Source: Wenzhouxiangella sediminis (lineage in GTDB: Bacteria; Pseudomonadota; Gammaproteobacteria; Xanthomonadales; Wenzhouxiangellaceae). Taken from it: a stretch of DNA of 64,000 nt. The DNA is taken from positions 1 to 64,000 of the forward strand of contig NZ_QUZK01000035.1 of the NCBI RefSeq assembly GCF_003410055.1, written 5' to 3'. The notes beneath the pieces are model-generated. The model saw only the letters and a program-made list of their open reading frames with translations. It was not told the DNA's origin and did no database searches. Below are positions 12,061 through 21,116 of the stretch, one piece after another; positions within the stretch are counted from its first letter, which is position 1, and the number at the start of each line of letters is the position of its first letter. The position numbers were made by a program, and so were the translations under genes.

Positions 12061-12072
12061 GTGAATATTCAC
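12061..12072. promoter_or_regulatory. Candidate operator in the divergent Rrf2/aidB region
   Basis: GTGAATATTCAC is a perfect 12-bp palindrome, roughly centred between the two divergent start codons at 12022 and 12104. A TATAGT hexamer (12057-12062) overlaps its left edge on the plus strand, so a bound regulator could block a promoter. The neighbouring Rrf2 regulator is the obvious candidate protein; this is inference. Confidence 0.5.
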
Positions 12073-12103
12073 ATCATCAAGTGATCGATCCTCCGGGGGC
12101 GCC

Positions 12104-13771
12104 ATGTCGCAGGATTCTTCAACCGCTCGCGTATCGAAAAGGGATACGCACCAGGTCTTCAATCAGCCCGAGCCGCTGACCGACTACGATCCCTGGGCGC
12201 GCCACCCGGCCCTGCGGGAGGCCCTCGAACGCGAGGGCGGCAGCGCCTTCGAACAGCGCGTCCACGATTTCGCCCGGCTGGCCGCCGCCGAGATCGGCCC
12301 GCTCGGATTCGACGCCAACGAATTCACGCCGCGTCTGCGCACCCATGACCGATTCGGCCACCGCATCGACCGGGTCGACTATCACCCCGCCTACCACCGC
12401 ATCATGGCCATCGGGCTCGACAACGGCCTGGCCAGTCTGACCTGGTCGGGCCGGCCCGGCGGCAGGGTCGCCCGCTCGGCGATGATGTTCCTGCACAATC
12501 AGTTCGAAGCCGGCACGATGTGCCCGATCACCATGACCCACGCCGTGGTCCCGGCACTGCGCGCCCAACCCGAAGTGGCCGCGGAATGGGAGCCGCGGGT
12601 GCTGGCCTCGCGCTACGACGAGCGCTTCGTGCCGGCGGAACAGAAGCGCGGCGTTACGCTTGGCATGGCCATGACCGAAAAGCAGGGTGGCTCGGATGTG
12701 CGCTCGAATTCGACCCGGGCGACGCCCCTGGGCAAGCCCGGCGCCGGCCGGGAATACGAACTGGTAGGCCACAAGTGGTTCTGCTCGGCGCCGATGTGCG
12801 ATGCCTTCCTGACCCTGGCGCAGTCCGACGAAGGCCTGAGCTGCTTCCTGGTGCCGCGCTTCCGTCCGGATGGCTCGGCCAATCCCTTCCGCATCATGCG
12901 GCTCAAGGACAAACTCGGCAATCGCTCCAACGCCTCGTCGGAAATCGAATACCCGGGTACCTGGGCGGTCATGGTCGGCGAACCGGGACGCGGCGTAGCC
13001 ACCATCATCCGAATGGTCGCGGAGACGCGCCTGGACTGCGTGATCGGCTCGGCCTCACTGATCCACAAGGGGGTGGTCGAGGCCATCCACCACGCGCGCG
13101 GGCGCGAGGCCTTCGGCAACCGGCTGATCGACCAGCCGCTGATGGGCAACGTGCTGGCCGACCTGTCGATCGAATCCGAGGCCTCGCTGAGCCTGGCGAT
13201 GTTCCTCGCCGGTCGCTTCGAGCGCGCCAGCGGCGGCGACGAGCAGGCCGAGCGCCTCGCCCGCATCGCCACACCCGTGGCCAAGTACTGGGTGTGCAAG
13301 CGCGCCGTCGGCGCGATCAACGAGGCCCAGGAATGCCTGGGCGGCGCCGGCTACGTGGAGGAGTCGATCCTGCCGAGGCTCTATCGGGAGGCGCCGGTCA
13401 ACGCCATCTGGGAAGGTTCGGGCAACGTGCAGTGCCTGGACGTGCTGCGCGCGGCCCAGCGCGATCCGGGGTCGATGGACGCGCTGCTCGGGCATCTCGA
13501 ACCGCACCGCGGCGACCACGACGGCATTGCCGGGCGTCTCGACACGGTCAAGCGGCTGATGGATCGTCCCGACGAAGCCCCCCAACAGGCGCGGGTCCTG
13601 ACCGAGGCCCTGGCGCTCTGCCTGCAGGCCACGGTGCTGATCGAGGCCGGCAGCCCGCTGGCCGAAGCCTTCTGCGAAGCCCGGCTCACTCCCCGCGGTG
13701 CCGGCCTTCACGGCTCGCTGCCGGCGGGCGTCGACCGGACAGCGATCGTCGAGCGCGCCTTTCCGGCCTGA
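12104..13771 (+). CDS. aidB: AidB-like acyl-CoA dehydrogenase
   Basis: A flavin-dependent acyl-CoA dehydrogenase-fold protein of 555 aa. The N-terminus THQVFNQPEPLTDYDPW and the following segment match AidB, the E. coli protein induced by alkylation damage. MTEKQGGSDVRSN and GHKWFCSAPMCDAFL are FAD/substrate signatures, and the C-terminal half has QECLGGAGYVEES. AidB has been associated with isovaleryl-CoA dehydrogenase activity and DNA binding, although its in vivo role is debated. It is divergent from the Rrf2 regulator, which suggests stress-linked control. Confidence 0.92.
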   Translation: MSQDSSTARVSKRDTHQVFNQPEPLTDYDPWARHPALREALEREGGSAFEQRVHDFARLAAAEIGPLGFDANEFTPRLRTHDRFGHRIDRVDYHPAYHRIMAIGLDNGLASLTWSGRPGGRVARSAMMFLHNQFEAGTMCPITMTHAVVPALRAQPEVAAEWEPRVLASRYDERFVPAEQKRGVTLGMAMTEKQGGSDVRSNSTRATPLGKPGAGREYELVGHKWFCSAPMCDAFLTLAQSDEGLSCFLVPRFRPDGSANPFRIMRLKDKLGNRSNASSEIEYPGTWAVMVGEPGRGVATIIRMVAETRLDCVIGSASLIHKGVVEAIHHARGREAFGNRLIDQPLMGNVLADLSIESEASLSLAMFLAGRFERASGGDEQAERLARIATPVAKYWVCKRAVGAINEAQECLGGAGYVEESILPRLYREAPVNAIWEGSGNVQCLDVLRAAQRDPGSMDALLGHLEPHRGDHDGIAGRLDTVKRLMDRPDEAPQQARVLTEALALCLQATVLIEAGSPLAEAFCEARLTPRGAGLHGSLPAGVDRTAIVERAFPA

Positions 13772-13854
13772 GCGCCCGTCTGCGCGGGTGGTTGAAAGCG
13801 CTGGAGGCCCGCTCCATGTTAGTTTGTTCACCAAACCAGAAAGCTAGGATCATC

Positions 13855-14319
13855 ATGGAAATTGCCAACAACACCGTCGTCAGCATCGACTACACCCTGA
13901 CCGGAGACGACGGCCAGGTCATCGACACCTCCGAAGGCCGGGAGCCGCTGCAGTACCTGCACGGCCACCAGAACATCATTCCCGGCCTGGAAAAGGCGAT
14001 CGAGGGCAAGACCGAGGGCGACGAGCTGGAAGTGGCCGTCGATCCCGAGGAAGGCTACGGCCCCTATCGCGACGAACTGGTCCAGGACGTACCGAAGGAT
14101 GCCTTCGCGGGCGTCGAAAAGGTCGAGCCGGGCATGACCTTCCGCGCCGAATCCAATGCCGGCCCGATGACGGTGACCGTCAAGGAAGTCGGCGACGAGT
14201 CGGTCACGGTCGACGGCAACCACATGCTGGCCGGCCAGGTGCTCAACTTCAAGGTCGCCATCAAGGGCGTGCGCGAAGCCACCGAGGAAGAAGTCTCCCA
14301 GGGCACCGTCGCGGCCTGA
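13855..14319 (+). CDS. slyD: SlyD-type FKBP peptidyl-prolyl isomerase
   Basis: A 154-residue cytosolic peptidyl-prolyl cis-trans isomerase. The FKBP part (VVSIDYTLTGDDGQVIDTS, YLHGHQNIIPGLEKAIEGK) is interrupted by the insert-in-flap domain typical of SlyD (EEGYGPYRDELVQDVPKDAF). The His/Cys-rich metal-binding tail of E. coli SlyD is absent. The ATG at 13855 has AGGA 5 nt upstream and matches the family start; the frame stays open far upstream through aidB and is not coding there. A strong terminator follows 30 nt after the stop. Confidence 0.93.
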   Translation: MEIANNTVVSIDYTLTGDDGQVIDTSEGREPLQYLHGHQNIIPGLEKAIEGKTEGDELEVAVDPEEGYGPYRDELVQDVPKDAFAGVEKVEPGMTFRAESNAGPMTVTVKEVGDESVTVDGNHMLAGQVLNFKVAIKGVREATEEEVSQGTVAA

Positions 14320-14349
14320 TCGCTGCCGCTAAGAAGCAGGACTTTCCGA

Positions 14350-14376
14350 GGGGCCTCATCGCGAGGCCCCTTTTTT
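14350..14376 (+). terminator. Rho-independent terminator after slyD
   Basis: An 8-bp stem GGGGCCTC/GAGGCCCC with a 5-nt loop (ATCGC) is followed by six T residues at 14371-14376. Confidence 0.93.
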
Positions 14377-14456
14377 GTGGCCGCAAGCCGCCGCAGCACG
14401 CGGTGATTGCCCCTTCGGCGCTATCATCGAGGCTCTATCCGTTCACCGGATGATCG

Positions 14457-17102
14457 ATGGCCGACTGGCATGCACTCGGGGTCGACGAGACCCTTCACAA
14501 GCTCGAATCCTCGCCCCGTGGCCTGGATGACTCGGAGGTCGAACGTCGTCAGGCGGAATTCGGCCCGAACCGCCTTCCGGGGCAGGCCGGACGGCCCTGG
14601 TGGCGGCGCCTGGCCGCCCAGTTCCACGATGTCCTGATCTACGTCCTGATTGCAGCCGCTGCGTTGTCGGCATTGACCGATCACTGGGTCGACGCCGCCG
14701 TGATCGCGGCGGTTGTGATCATCAACGCACTGGTCGGCCTGGTGCAGGAAGGCAAGGCCGAACGCGCCATGGAGGCCATCGGCCGGATGCTCGCGCTGCG
14801 CGCAAGGGTGCGGCGCGGGGATCGGCCCGTCACCGTGCCCGCCGCTTCACTGGTCCCGGGCGACATCGTCGCGCTGCAGGCCGGCGACCGCGTGCCCGCC
14901 GACATGCGCCTGATCGAATCGCACGGCCTGCGCATCGACCAGGCCGCGCTGACCGGCGAGTCGGTGCCGGTCGGGCGGCAAACCGAACCGGTGGCCGCAA
15001 ACACCGATCTGGCCGAGCGCCGAAGCATGGTCTGGTCGGGCACCATGGTCGTCGGCGGCCAGGCCATCGGCGTGGTCACCGGGATCGGGCGCGACACCGA
15101 GCTAGGCCGCATCAGCACGCTGCTCGAGCAGGTCGAGCCGCTGTCGACGCCTCTGGTACGCCAGATGAACCGGTTCGGCCGGCGCCTGACCGGCCTCCTG
15201 CTGGCCCTGACCACCGCAATCATCGCCCTGGGCGTCGGTCTCCACGACATGGGCCTCGGCGAGGGTTTCCTCGCCGGCGTGGCGCTTGTGGTTTCAGCCA
15301 TTCCCGAGGGCCTGCCGGCCATCATGACCGTTACCCTCGCGATCGGCGTACAGCGCATGGCCGCGCGAAAGGCCATCGTCCGGCGCTTGCCCGCGGTCGA
15401 AACCCTGGGTGCGGTCACCGTCATCTGCTCCGACAAGACGGGAACGCTGACGGGCAACGAACTGCGCGCCCGCGAACTGATCACCGCCGAAGGCAGCATC
15501 GCGCCCGGACAGCTTCCGGGTGCCGGCGAGACATTCAGGCGACTGGTCGAAGCGGCGCTGCTCTGCAACGACGCCGAGCAGGGCAGCGACCACAACGACC
15601 CCATCGAGGCCGCGCTGCTCGGCCTGGCCGAGCCGGCCGGCATCGACCTGGCGGCATTGCGGCGCAAGCGGCCGCGGACGGGGCTGCTGCCCTTCTCCTC
15701 GGAGCGCAAGCTGATGGCAAGCGCCCACGGCCAAACCCTCACGGTCAAGGGGGCGCCCGAGCGCATCCTGTCGCTGTGCGAAAGCACGGCCACCGCTTCG
15801 GGATCCATGCCCCTGGATGCCGCCGGATGGCACGAGCGGCTGGATGGCCTGGCCGAGAAAGGGCTTCGCGTGCTCGCTGTGGCCGCCGGAAAGTCGGATG
15901 GCGCCGGCGCAGCACTCGACGAGTCCCGCCTGAGCGACGCCGGCCTGCGCCTGCTCGGGCTGGTCGCATTCTCCGACCCGCCCCGGGCGGAAGTGCCCGA
16001 GGCCGTCGCCGCCTGCCGGCGGGCCGGCATCCAAGTGAAGATGATCACCGGCGATCACGCTGCAACGGCTCGCGCCGTCGCCGAGGAGCTGGGCATGGCC
16101 GGGGACCAGCCACCAGTCACCGGCCAGGAACTCGAGCGGCTCGACGAGCGGGCGCTGGCCGAACGAGTGCGCGTTTCCCACGTGTTCGCGCGAACCGCGC
16201 CCGAGCACAAGCTCCGCCTCGTCGAGGCGCTCCAGGCCAACAGTGAAGTGGTGGCGATGACCGGCGACGGCGCCAACGACGCGCCGGCCCTCAAGCGCGC
16301 CGACATCGGCGTAGCCATGGGCATCAAGGGGACCGAAGCCTCCCGGCAGGCGGCGGCCATGGTACTGGCCGACGACAACTTCGCCTCCATCGCCGCCGGC
16401 GTCGAGGAAGGGCGCGGCGTCTACGCCAACATCCGCAAGTCCCTGCTTTTCATCCTGCCCACCAATGCCGCGGAATACATCGTCGTTTCACTCGCGGTCC
16501 TCGCGGGCATGGCCCTGCCGGTCACGCCGGTGCACATTCTCTGGATCAACATGGTCACGACCGTGACCCTGGCCCTGGCACTGGCCTTCGAACCCGCCGA
16601 GGAAGACGCCATGCGCCAGCCCCCGAGGCCGCCCGGGGAGGGCTTGATCAACCGCTTCGTGGCCATTCGCATCGTCTGGTTCGGTCTGGTGTTGATGGCG
16701 GCCACCTCCGGACTGTTCCACTGGGAAATGGCCGCCAGCGGCGAGGAGCTGCTGGCAAGGACCCTGGCGGTAAACATGCTGGTCGCCGGGGAGGCGATCT
16801 ACCTGTTCAACTGCCGGCAGTTGCTCGCACCGGGATTCACGCCCGGGACCCTGGGAACGAACCCGGTCGCACTGGCGGCCATCGGCGCGCTGATTGTCCT
16901 GCAGCTGGGGTTCACCTACCTGCCCGCGGCGGCCGAAGTCTTCGGCACGGCCCCGCTGAGCGCCCGTCACTGGCTGACGATCGCCGCGCTTGCCCTGCCC
17001 ATCGCAGCGCTCGTGGAACTGGAAAAGGCCCTGTGGCGCGCAAGCCTCGGGCGCCGACGCGAACCGATCGAATCGCAGATCGACAACCGGACGGACGCCT
17101 GA
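14457..17102 (+). CDS. P-type cation-transporting ATPase (P2 group)
   Basis: An 881-residue cation pump of the SERCA/PMR1-like P2 group. It has the N-terminal cation-ATPase domain, the actuator loop (ALTGESVP), the M4 motif AIPEGLPAIMT, the phosphorylation site CSDKTGTLTG (Asp326), the KGAPE nucleotide-binding motif and the hinge MTGDGANDAPALKRADIGVAMG. M5 keeps Asn and Glu (PTNAAEYIV). In M6 the usual NxxTD calcium-site Asp is replaced: the sequence is NMVTTVTLA. Calcium specificity is therefore doubtful; Na+, K+ or another cation is possible. It is convergent with the MFS gene, 12 nt apart. Confidence 0.93.
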   Translation: MADWHALGVDETLHKLESSPRGLDDSEVERRQAEFGPNRLPGQAGRPWWRRLAAQFHDVLIYVLIAAAALSALTDHWVDAAVIAAVVIINALVGLVQEGKAERAMEAIGRMLALRARVRRGDRPVTVPAASLVPGDIVALQAGDRVPADMRLIESHGLRIDQAALTGESVPVGRQTEPVAANTDLAERRSMVWSGTMVVGGQAIGVVTGIGRDTELGRISTLLEQVEPLSTPLVRQMNRFGRRLTGLLLALTTAIIALGVGLHDMGLGEGFLAGVALVVSAIPEGLPAIMTVTLAIGVQRMAARKAIVRRLPAVETLGAVTVICSDKTGTLTGNELRARELITAEGSIAPGQLPGAGETFRRLVEAALLCNDAEQGSDHNDPIEAALLGLAEPAGIDLAALRRKRPRTGLLPFSSERKLMASAHGQTLTVKGAPERILSLCESTATASGSMPLDAAGWHERLDGLAEKGLRVLAVAAGKSDGAGAALDESRLSDAGLRLLGLVAFSDPPRAEVPEAVAACRRAGIQVKMITGDHAATARAVAEELGMAGDQPPVTGQELERLDERALAERVRVSHVFARTAPEHKLRLVEALQANSEVVAMTGDGANDAPALKRADIGVAMGIKGTEASRQAAAMVLADDNFASIAAGVEEGRGVYANIRKSLLFILPTNAAEYIVVSLAVLAGMALPVTPVHILWINMVTTVTLALALAFEPAEEDAMRQPPRPPGEGLINRFVAIRIVWFGLVLMAATSGLFHWEMAASGEELLARTLAVNMLVAGEAIYLFNCRQLLAPGFTPGTLGTNPVALAAIGALIVLQLGFTYLPAAAEVFGTAPLSARHWLTIAALALPIAALVELEKALWRASLGRRREPIESQIDNRTDA

Positions 17103-17114
17103 TCCCGGAACGGT

Positions 17115-18320
17115 TCAAAGGCGGCTTGAATGACTGACCCGCGGCACCAGCAAAGCCGGCACCACGAGAACGTAAGCCATCACGACGACCCCCATGGTGA
17201 ACTGACCGACTCCGGCCTCGAACGCCATTCCCAGCACGATCGGTCCGATAGCCGTCGACACCACCATCAGCGCAGCGTAGACACCCCGGATCATTCCCAG
17301 CCGCGCGGTGCCGAACAACTCCACCCAGACCGCCCCGCAGACGACGCCGTTGACGCCCGCAGTCAGCCCCAGGCCGGCGAACATGAGCCACATGGCGGCC
17401 TGCGACGGCAGAATACCGAGCCCGAGAACGCCGACGCCCAGTGGCAAAAGATAGGAACGCAGCAACGCCCGGGCGCTGAAGCGGTCAACCAGCCGACCGC
17501 CGGCGAAGGCGGCCAGTGCCTGCATCCCCGCGAAGAGCACGAATCCGGAGGCCACGGCCGCCAGCGACCAGTCCAGTCGCTCGGCCAGGGTGCCCTGGTG
17601 CAAGAACAGCGCGGTAACCACGAAGGGCGAAACCAGGGCGACCGCAAGCACCCGCAGGAACCGGCCGTTGACGAACAGGCTCCTGCGCGAGCGTACCGAT
17701 GTATCGATATCGCCGACTTCCCCGGCCTCGGGCTCGACATGCCCGACCAGGGGCCGCGCCAGGCCGAAAAGGGCCGGCAGCGCCAGCAGGGCGACACCGG
17801 CCGCGGCGCAAAACCAGATCTCGCGCCAGTCCAGCCAGCCCATCAGGGCAGCAACGCCCGGCGGCAGCAGCGCCTCGCCCAGGATGAAGCCGTAGGTCGC
17901 CATCGCGACGGCCCGGCCGCGCCCGGCAACCGCGTAGCGGCCGGCGGCCACGACGGCCAGGTGCCCAGCCAGCCCCTGCCCCGCCAGGCGGAGCAGGAAC
18001 AGGCCGACGAAAAGGCCGGCGACGCCGGGAGTGAGGCCGACCAGGGCCGCGCCCACCGCCAGCATGGCCATGGTCACGACGATGGCCCGGCGCATGGCCA
18101 GGCGGTCGGCCATCGCGCCGAGCCAGAACATGCTCAGGCCGCTGATCAGCGTGGCCGTGCCGTAGAGCGTGCCCAGCGCCGACTCGCTCAACCCGAACTC
18201 GGCGCGGAAGTCCGCGCCGAACAGGCCGATGTAGAAGGTCTGGCCGAAAGAGGAGCAAAGGGCGGCCAGGAATGCGAAGCGGCCCGCCGGGGGCAGGCCG
18301 CCGCGGCGATCCTCAGGCAT
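17115..18320 (-). CDS. MFS transporter
   Basis: A 401-residue inner-membrane protein with about 12 hydrophobic helices. The loop between helices 2 and 3 (WLGAMADRLAMRRAIV) is the major-facilitator signature motif. The central cytosolic loop is at about residues 195-215 (HVEPEAGEVGDIDTSVRSRR). The substrate cannot be predicted. It lies downstream of the copper-type TonB receptor on the same strand but behind a GC-rich hairpin, so shared transcription is uncertain. Confidence 0.9.
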   Translation of the reverse strand: MPEDRRGGLPPAGRFAFLAALCSSFGQTFYIGLFGADFRAEFGLSESALGTLYGTATLISGLSMFWLGAMADRLAMRRAIVVTMAMLAVGAALVGLTPGVAGLFVGLFLLRLAGQGLAGHLAVVAAGRYAVAGRGRAVAMATYGFILGEALLPPGVAALMGWLDWREIWFCAAAGVALLALPALFGLARPLVGHVEPEAGEVGDIDTSVRSRRSLFVNGRFLRVLAVALVSPFVVTALFLHQGTLAERLDWSLAAVASGFVLFAGMQALAAFAGGRLVDRFSARALLRSYLLPLGVGVLGLGILPSQAAMWLMFAGLGLTAGVNGVVCGAVWVELFGTARLGMIRGVYAALMVVSTAIGPIVLGMAFEAGVGQFTMGVVVMAYVLVVPALLVPRVSHSSRL

Positions 18321-18388
18321 GCACCACCCTCCCCGGCCGCTGCAGGACCGGGCATGTCGTCTTGCCGGAAACCATGGCGCCAGTATAG

Positions 18389-18414
18389 AGCGCCGCGCCG
18401 ATTGGCGCGGCGCT
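18389..18414 (-). terminator. GC-rich hairpin between the TonB receptor and MFS genes
   Basis: A perfect 11-bp stem AGCGCCGCGCC/GGCGCGGCGCT with a 4-nt loop lies 10 nt past the TonB-receptor stop codon. It lacks a T-tract on either strand, so it may be a weak terminator, an mRNA-stabilising 3' end or an attenuator. Confidence 0.55.
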
Positions 18415-18424
18415 CGTGCCTTGA

Positions 18425-20452
18425 TTACTCGAATGCGCCCTTGAGCTGGAGCCAGGCGGTGCGTCCCGGTTCGGGAATCCGGCCGGCCAGCGCACCCAGC
18501 TCGGCCGCCCCGCGCTGCAGGTGCTCGGCATAGCGGCGATCGAAGACATTGTCCAGGCCGGCGGTCAGGGTCCAGCGTCCAGCCAGGTGACGGCCGACAT
18601 AGAACGAAGTCACGGCAAACCCCGGGGTGGGCGTGGTATCCAGCGAGTAGATCGTGCCGTACCCGGGATGAATCCGGTCCTGCCGGGCCACGGCGCGCAG
18701 CAGGGCGCCGCCGAACCAGTGCGCGTCATCGTAGTCGACGCTGAACGTCGCCTCCAGCGGCGGCGTCTGGGCCAGCGGCCTGCCATCGCTGTCGTTGTCC
18801 GAACGTACCCAGGCCAGGCTGCCGCCCACGCTGAAGCGCTCATCGAGCGCAAGGCGCCAGTCCGCCTCGGCACCGAAGGTGGTGGCATCGACGCTGCGCG
18901 CCTCCGCCGGCTCCAGGCCGGGCGCGATGATCAGGATGTAGTCGTCGAGCTTTCCGTAGAAAAGCGACAAGGTGGCGCTCAGTCGCCGACCGCGGTAGCG
19001 GGCACCGGCATCGAGCTGCGTCAGGACCTCGCTGCCAAGATCGAACAAACGCTCGCGCTCCCAGTAGTCAGGCGCTCGTTCAGCACGACCCAGCCCGGCG
19101 TAGAAGGCCAGTGGCTGATCGGCGAGACGGTGCTCATAGCGCGCGAAGCCGCTGAGCTGCCGTCCGCTCTGACGCTGTCCGGCAGCCGCACCGCCGAAGC
19201 CGTCAAGCAACGCGCGGCTGCTGCTGCGGTCGATGCGAACCCCCCAGACCGTCTTGCGGCGATCGTCCAGGGATCGCTCGAGTTCGACGAATGCGCCGGC
19301 ATCGGTGAATCGCGCGGTGTCTGCTCGGGGCGTTTCGTCGAAGCGGACCACAGCCGGCCCGCGCAGCATGCCGTCGCGGTGACGGTTGCGCATCCAGTCG
19401 ACACCGGCGTGCACCACCAGGTCATCGGCCGGCTGCAGCCGACCGACCAGGCGCGCGCCCTGGGTGCGCCGATCGGGGAAACGCACCATCGGCATCATCG
19501 GCGACTCGCGCAGCGTGTAGTTGTCCATGACGTGGTCGACGTCGTTGCGGAACAGCAGCAGCTCGAGCTCGCGAAGCCAGGGCGTGATGTCTTTTCGCAC
19601 GATCCGCAGGCTGTATCCGCTGCGGTCGAAGCGAGTGCCGTCCATCATGCGGTCGTCGTAGGCGGCTTCGCCGTCGCTGCGCTCGATGCCCAACTCGACG
19701 CGGGTGTCCTCGTCCGGCGTCCAGCCGGCCAGGAGGCTGCCGCTCCAGCGTTCGTATTGCGAGTGGATGCGTTCCCCCGATCCGTCGCGGTAGTCGTCGC
19801 GACTCGACCAGGTGCCGATGAAACGGGCATAGCCGCCCTGCCCGCCGAGCAGCACCTCACCGGTACCGTCGCGCCGGTCGAAGCTGCCGACAGTCGCACC
19901 GAAGTAGCCACGCTGCGTCGGACCCTCGAAGGCCGGATCCTCTCGATCGAAGCGCACGACACCCGCCGCGGCCACGCCATGGCGAACCGACTGCGGTCCC
20001 TTGATCACCTCGATGCGATCAAATGCTTCGGGGTAGACGTAGGCCGTGGGCGGGTCCATCCGCGAACCGCAGCCGCCCAGCACCGTGGCATCGTCGAGCA
20101 GGATGTTGAGACGCGACCCGCCCAGGCCGCGCAGGGCAGGATCGCCGCTGGTCCCGCCCTTGCGCGAGAGCGCAAAGCCCGGAATCGACTTCAGGTAGGA
20201 GCCGCCGTCATGCGCGGGCAGGGGCAGGCGCGGCTGGCGCGGGTCCGTCGTGACGCGGTAGGGATCGCTCATGATCGGCGCAGTCACCACCACGGGGCTG
20301 AGCGCGAGCCGCGCCTGCAGAAGTTCGGCGACCGTCGGCTCGTTCGACGCTGCTTCTTCCCGCTCTTCGGCGCCAGCGACGGGGACTTCGCCGGCCCATG
20401 CGGGCAGGCAAAGCATGGCGGCCAGCAGGCCGCCGGAGACATGATTTCCCAT
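18425..20452 (-). CDS. TonB-dependent outer-membrane receptor, copper (OprC/NosA) type
   Basis: A 675-residue outer-membrane receptor with a signal peptide (MGNHVSGGLLAAMLCLPAWAG). The plug domain reads DPYRVTTDPRQPRLPLPAHD, then GGTSGDPALRGLGGSRLNIL, then IEVIKGPQSVRHG. This arrangement, including the GCGSRMDPPTAY segment, matches copper receptors of the OprC/NosA family. The C-terminus ends in Phe-Glu rather than a terminal Phe. A small Cys/His-containing protein gene lies 78 nt upstream on the same strand. Copper is inferred from family and context only. Confidence 0.9.
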   Translation of the reverse strand: MGNHVSGGLLAAMLCLPAWAGEVPVAGAEEREEAASNEPTVAELLQARLALSPVVVTAPIMSDPYRVTTDPRQPRLPLPAHDGGSYLKSIPGFALSRKGGTSGDPALRGLGGSRLNILLDDATVLGGCGSRMDPPTAYVYPEAFDRIEVIKGPQSVRHGVAAAGVVRFDREDPAFEGPTQRGYFGATVGSFDRRDGTGEVLLGGQGGYARFIGTWSSRDDYRDGSGERIHSQYERWSGSLLAGWTPDEDTRVELGIERSDGEAAYDDRMMDGTRFDRSGYSLRIVRKDITPWLRELELLLFRNDVDHVMDNYTLRESPMMPMVRFPDRRTQGARLVGRLQPADDLVVHAGVDWMRNRHRDGMLRGPAVVRFDETPRADTARFTDAGAFVELERSLDDRRKTVWGVRIDRSSSRALLDGFGGAAAGQRQSGRQLSGFARYEHRLADQPLAFYAGLGRAERAPDYWERERLFDLGSEVLTQLDAGARYRGRRLSATLSLFYGKLDDYILIIAPGLEPAEARSVDATTFGAEADWRLALDERFSVGGSLAWVRSDNDSDGRPLAQTPPLEATFSVDYDDAHWFGGALLRAVARQDRIHPGYGTIYSLDTTPTPGFAVTSFYVGRHLAGRWTLTAGLDNVFDRRYAEHLQRGAAELGALAGRIPEPGRTAWLQLKGAFE

Positions 20453-20530
20453 TTGGATACTTCCTCTTGCTGATCAAACGCGAGCGAAGCGGCCGGAGCC
20501 ATTCGCTCGCTTACATCGGATTCGATTCGT

Positions 20531-20893
20531 TCAGCAGGGAAGTCCCGGCGGTGCGCGAACGCGTGGCAGCCCGGTGACGGCATGGTCCGGCGGGCACTCG
20601 ATCGGGGCCACCGTGGACCCGACGGCCGGGTATCGCGTCGGCAGGGAAGGCCCGCACGGCAGCAGCGCACCGGGGAAGAATGCATGGGCCCAGGGGCATT
20701 CGACAGCGAGCGAGGCCTCGACCTCGACCGGCTCTCCGGTTTCCGGGTCGATGACCACGGTCACCATGCCCTCGGGGGTACACAGGGTGACGGCACCGTC
20801 CTCGCCGGGCATGAAGCCTTCGGCCACCAGCGAACGCAGCAGGACCGCCGCCAGGATCAGAATCGTCAGCCAGGTCCGATCGGCGTTGTGCAA
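20531..20893 (-). CDS. Small secreted or membrane-anchored protein, DUF2946-like
   Basis: A 120-residue protein with an N-terminal hydrophobic segment (WLTILILAAVLLRSLVA). It has the pattern VTLCTPEGMVTVVID followed by ECPWAHAFFPG, resembling DUF2946 proteins that often sit beside copper-type TonB receptors. Start is TTG at 20893 with GGAG 7 nt upstream. The role is unknown; a part in copper handling is inferred from the neighbour and the Cys/His residues. Confidence 0.7.
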   Translation of the reverse strand: MHNADRTWLTILILAAVLLRSLVAEGFMPGEDGAVTLCTPEGMVTVVIDPETGEPVEVEASLAVECPWAHAFFPGALLPCGPSLPTRYPAVGSTVAPIECPPDHAVTGLPRVRAPPGLPC

Positions 20894-21116
20894 GCTGTCG
20901 CTCCGACGGGCCCTTGCCGGGCGCCAGGTTCGTCCAGGTCGGAATTATAAGCTTTTTCTTATGGAGCCAGGCGCGATTGCACCGCCGCATGGGCGGGCAC
21001 AGTGTCGGAAGCGATGGGCACCGCCAGGCGTGCATGCCGAAGGCCGCAAGCACGCTGAACCCGGAGCATTGCCGTTCAGGAACGCCATGCTGATCCGAAG
21101 CCGGGAAGCGCGCTGA

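Noticed and set aside
18521-20473. 650-residue plus-strand open frame through the TonB receptor
   Set aside because: No family resemblance, and it is antisense to a receptor with clear plug and barrel motifs.
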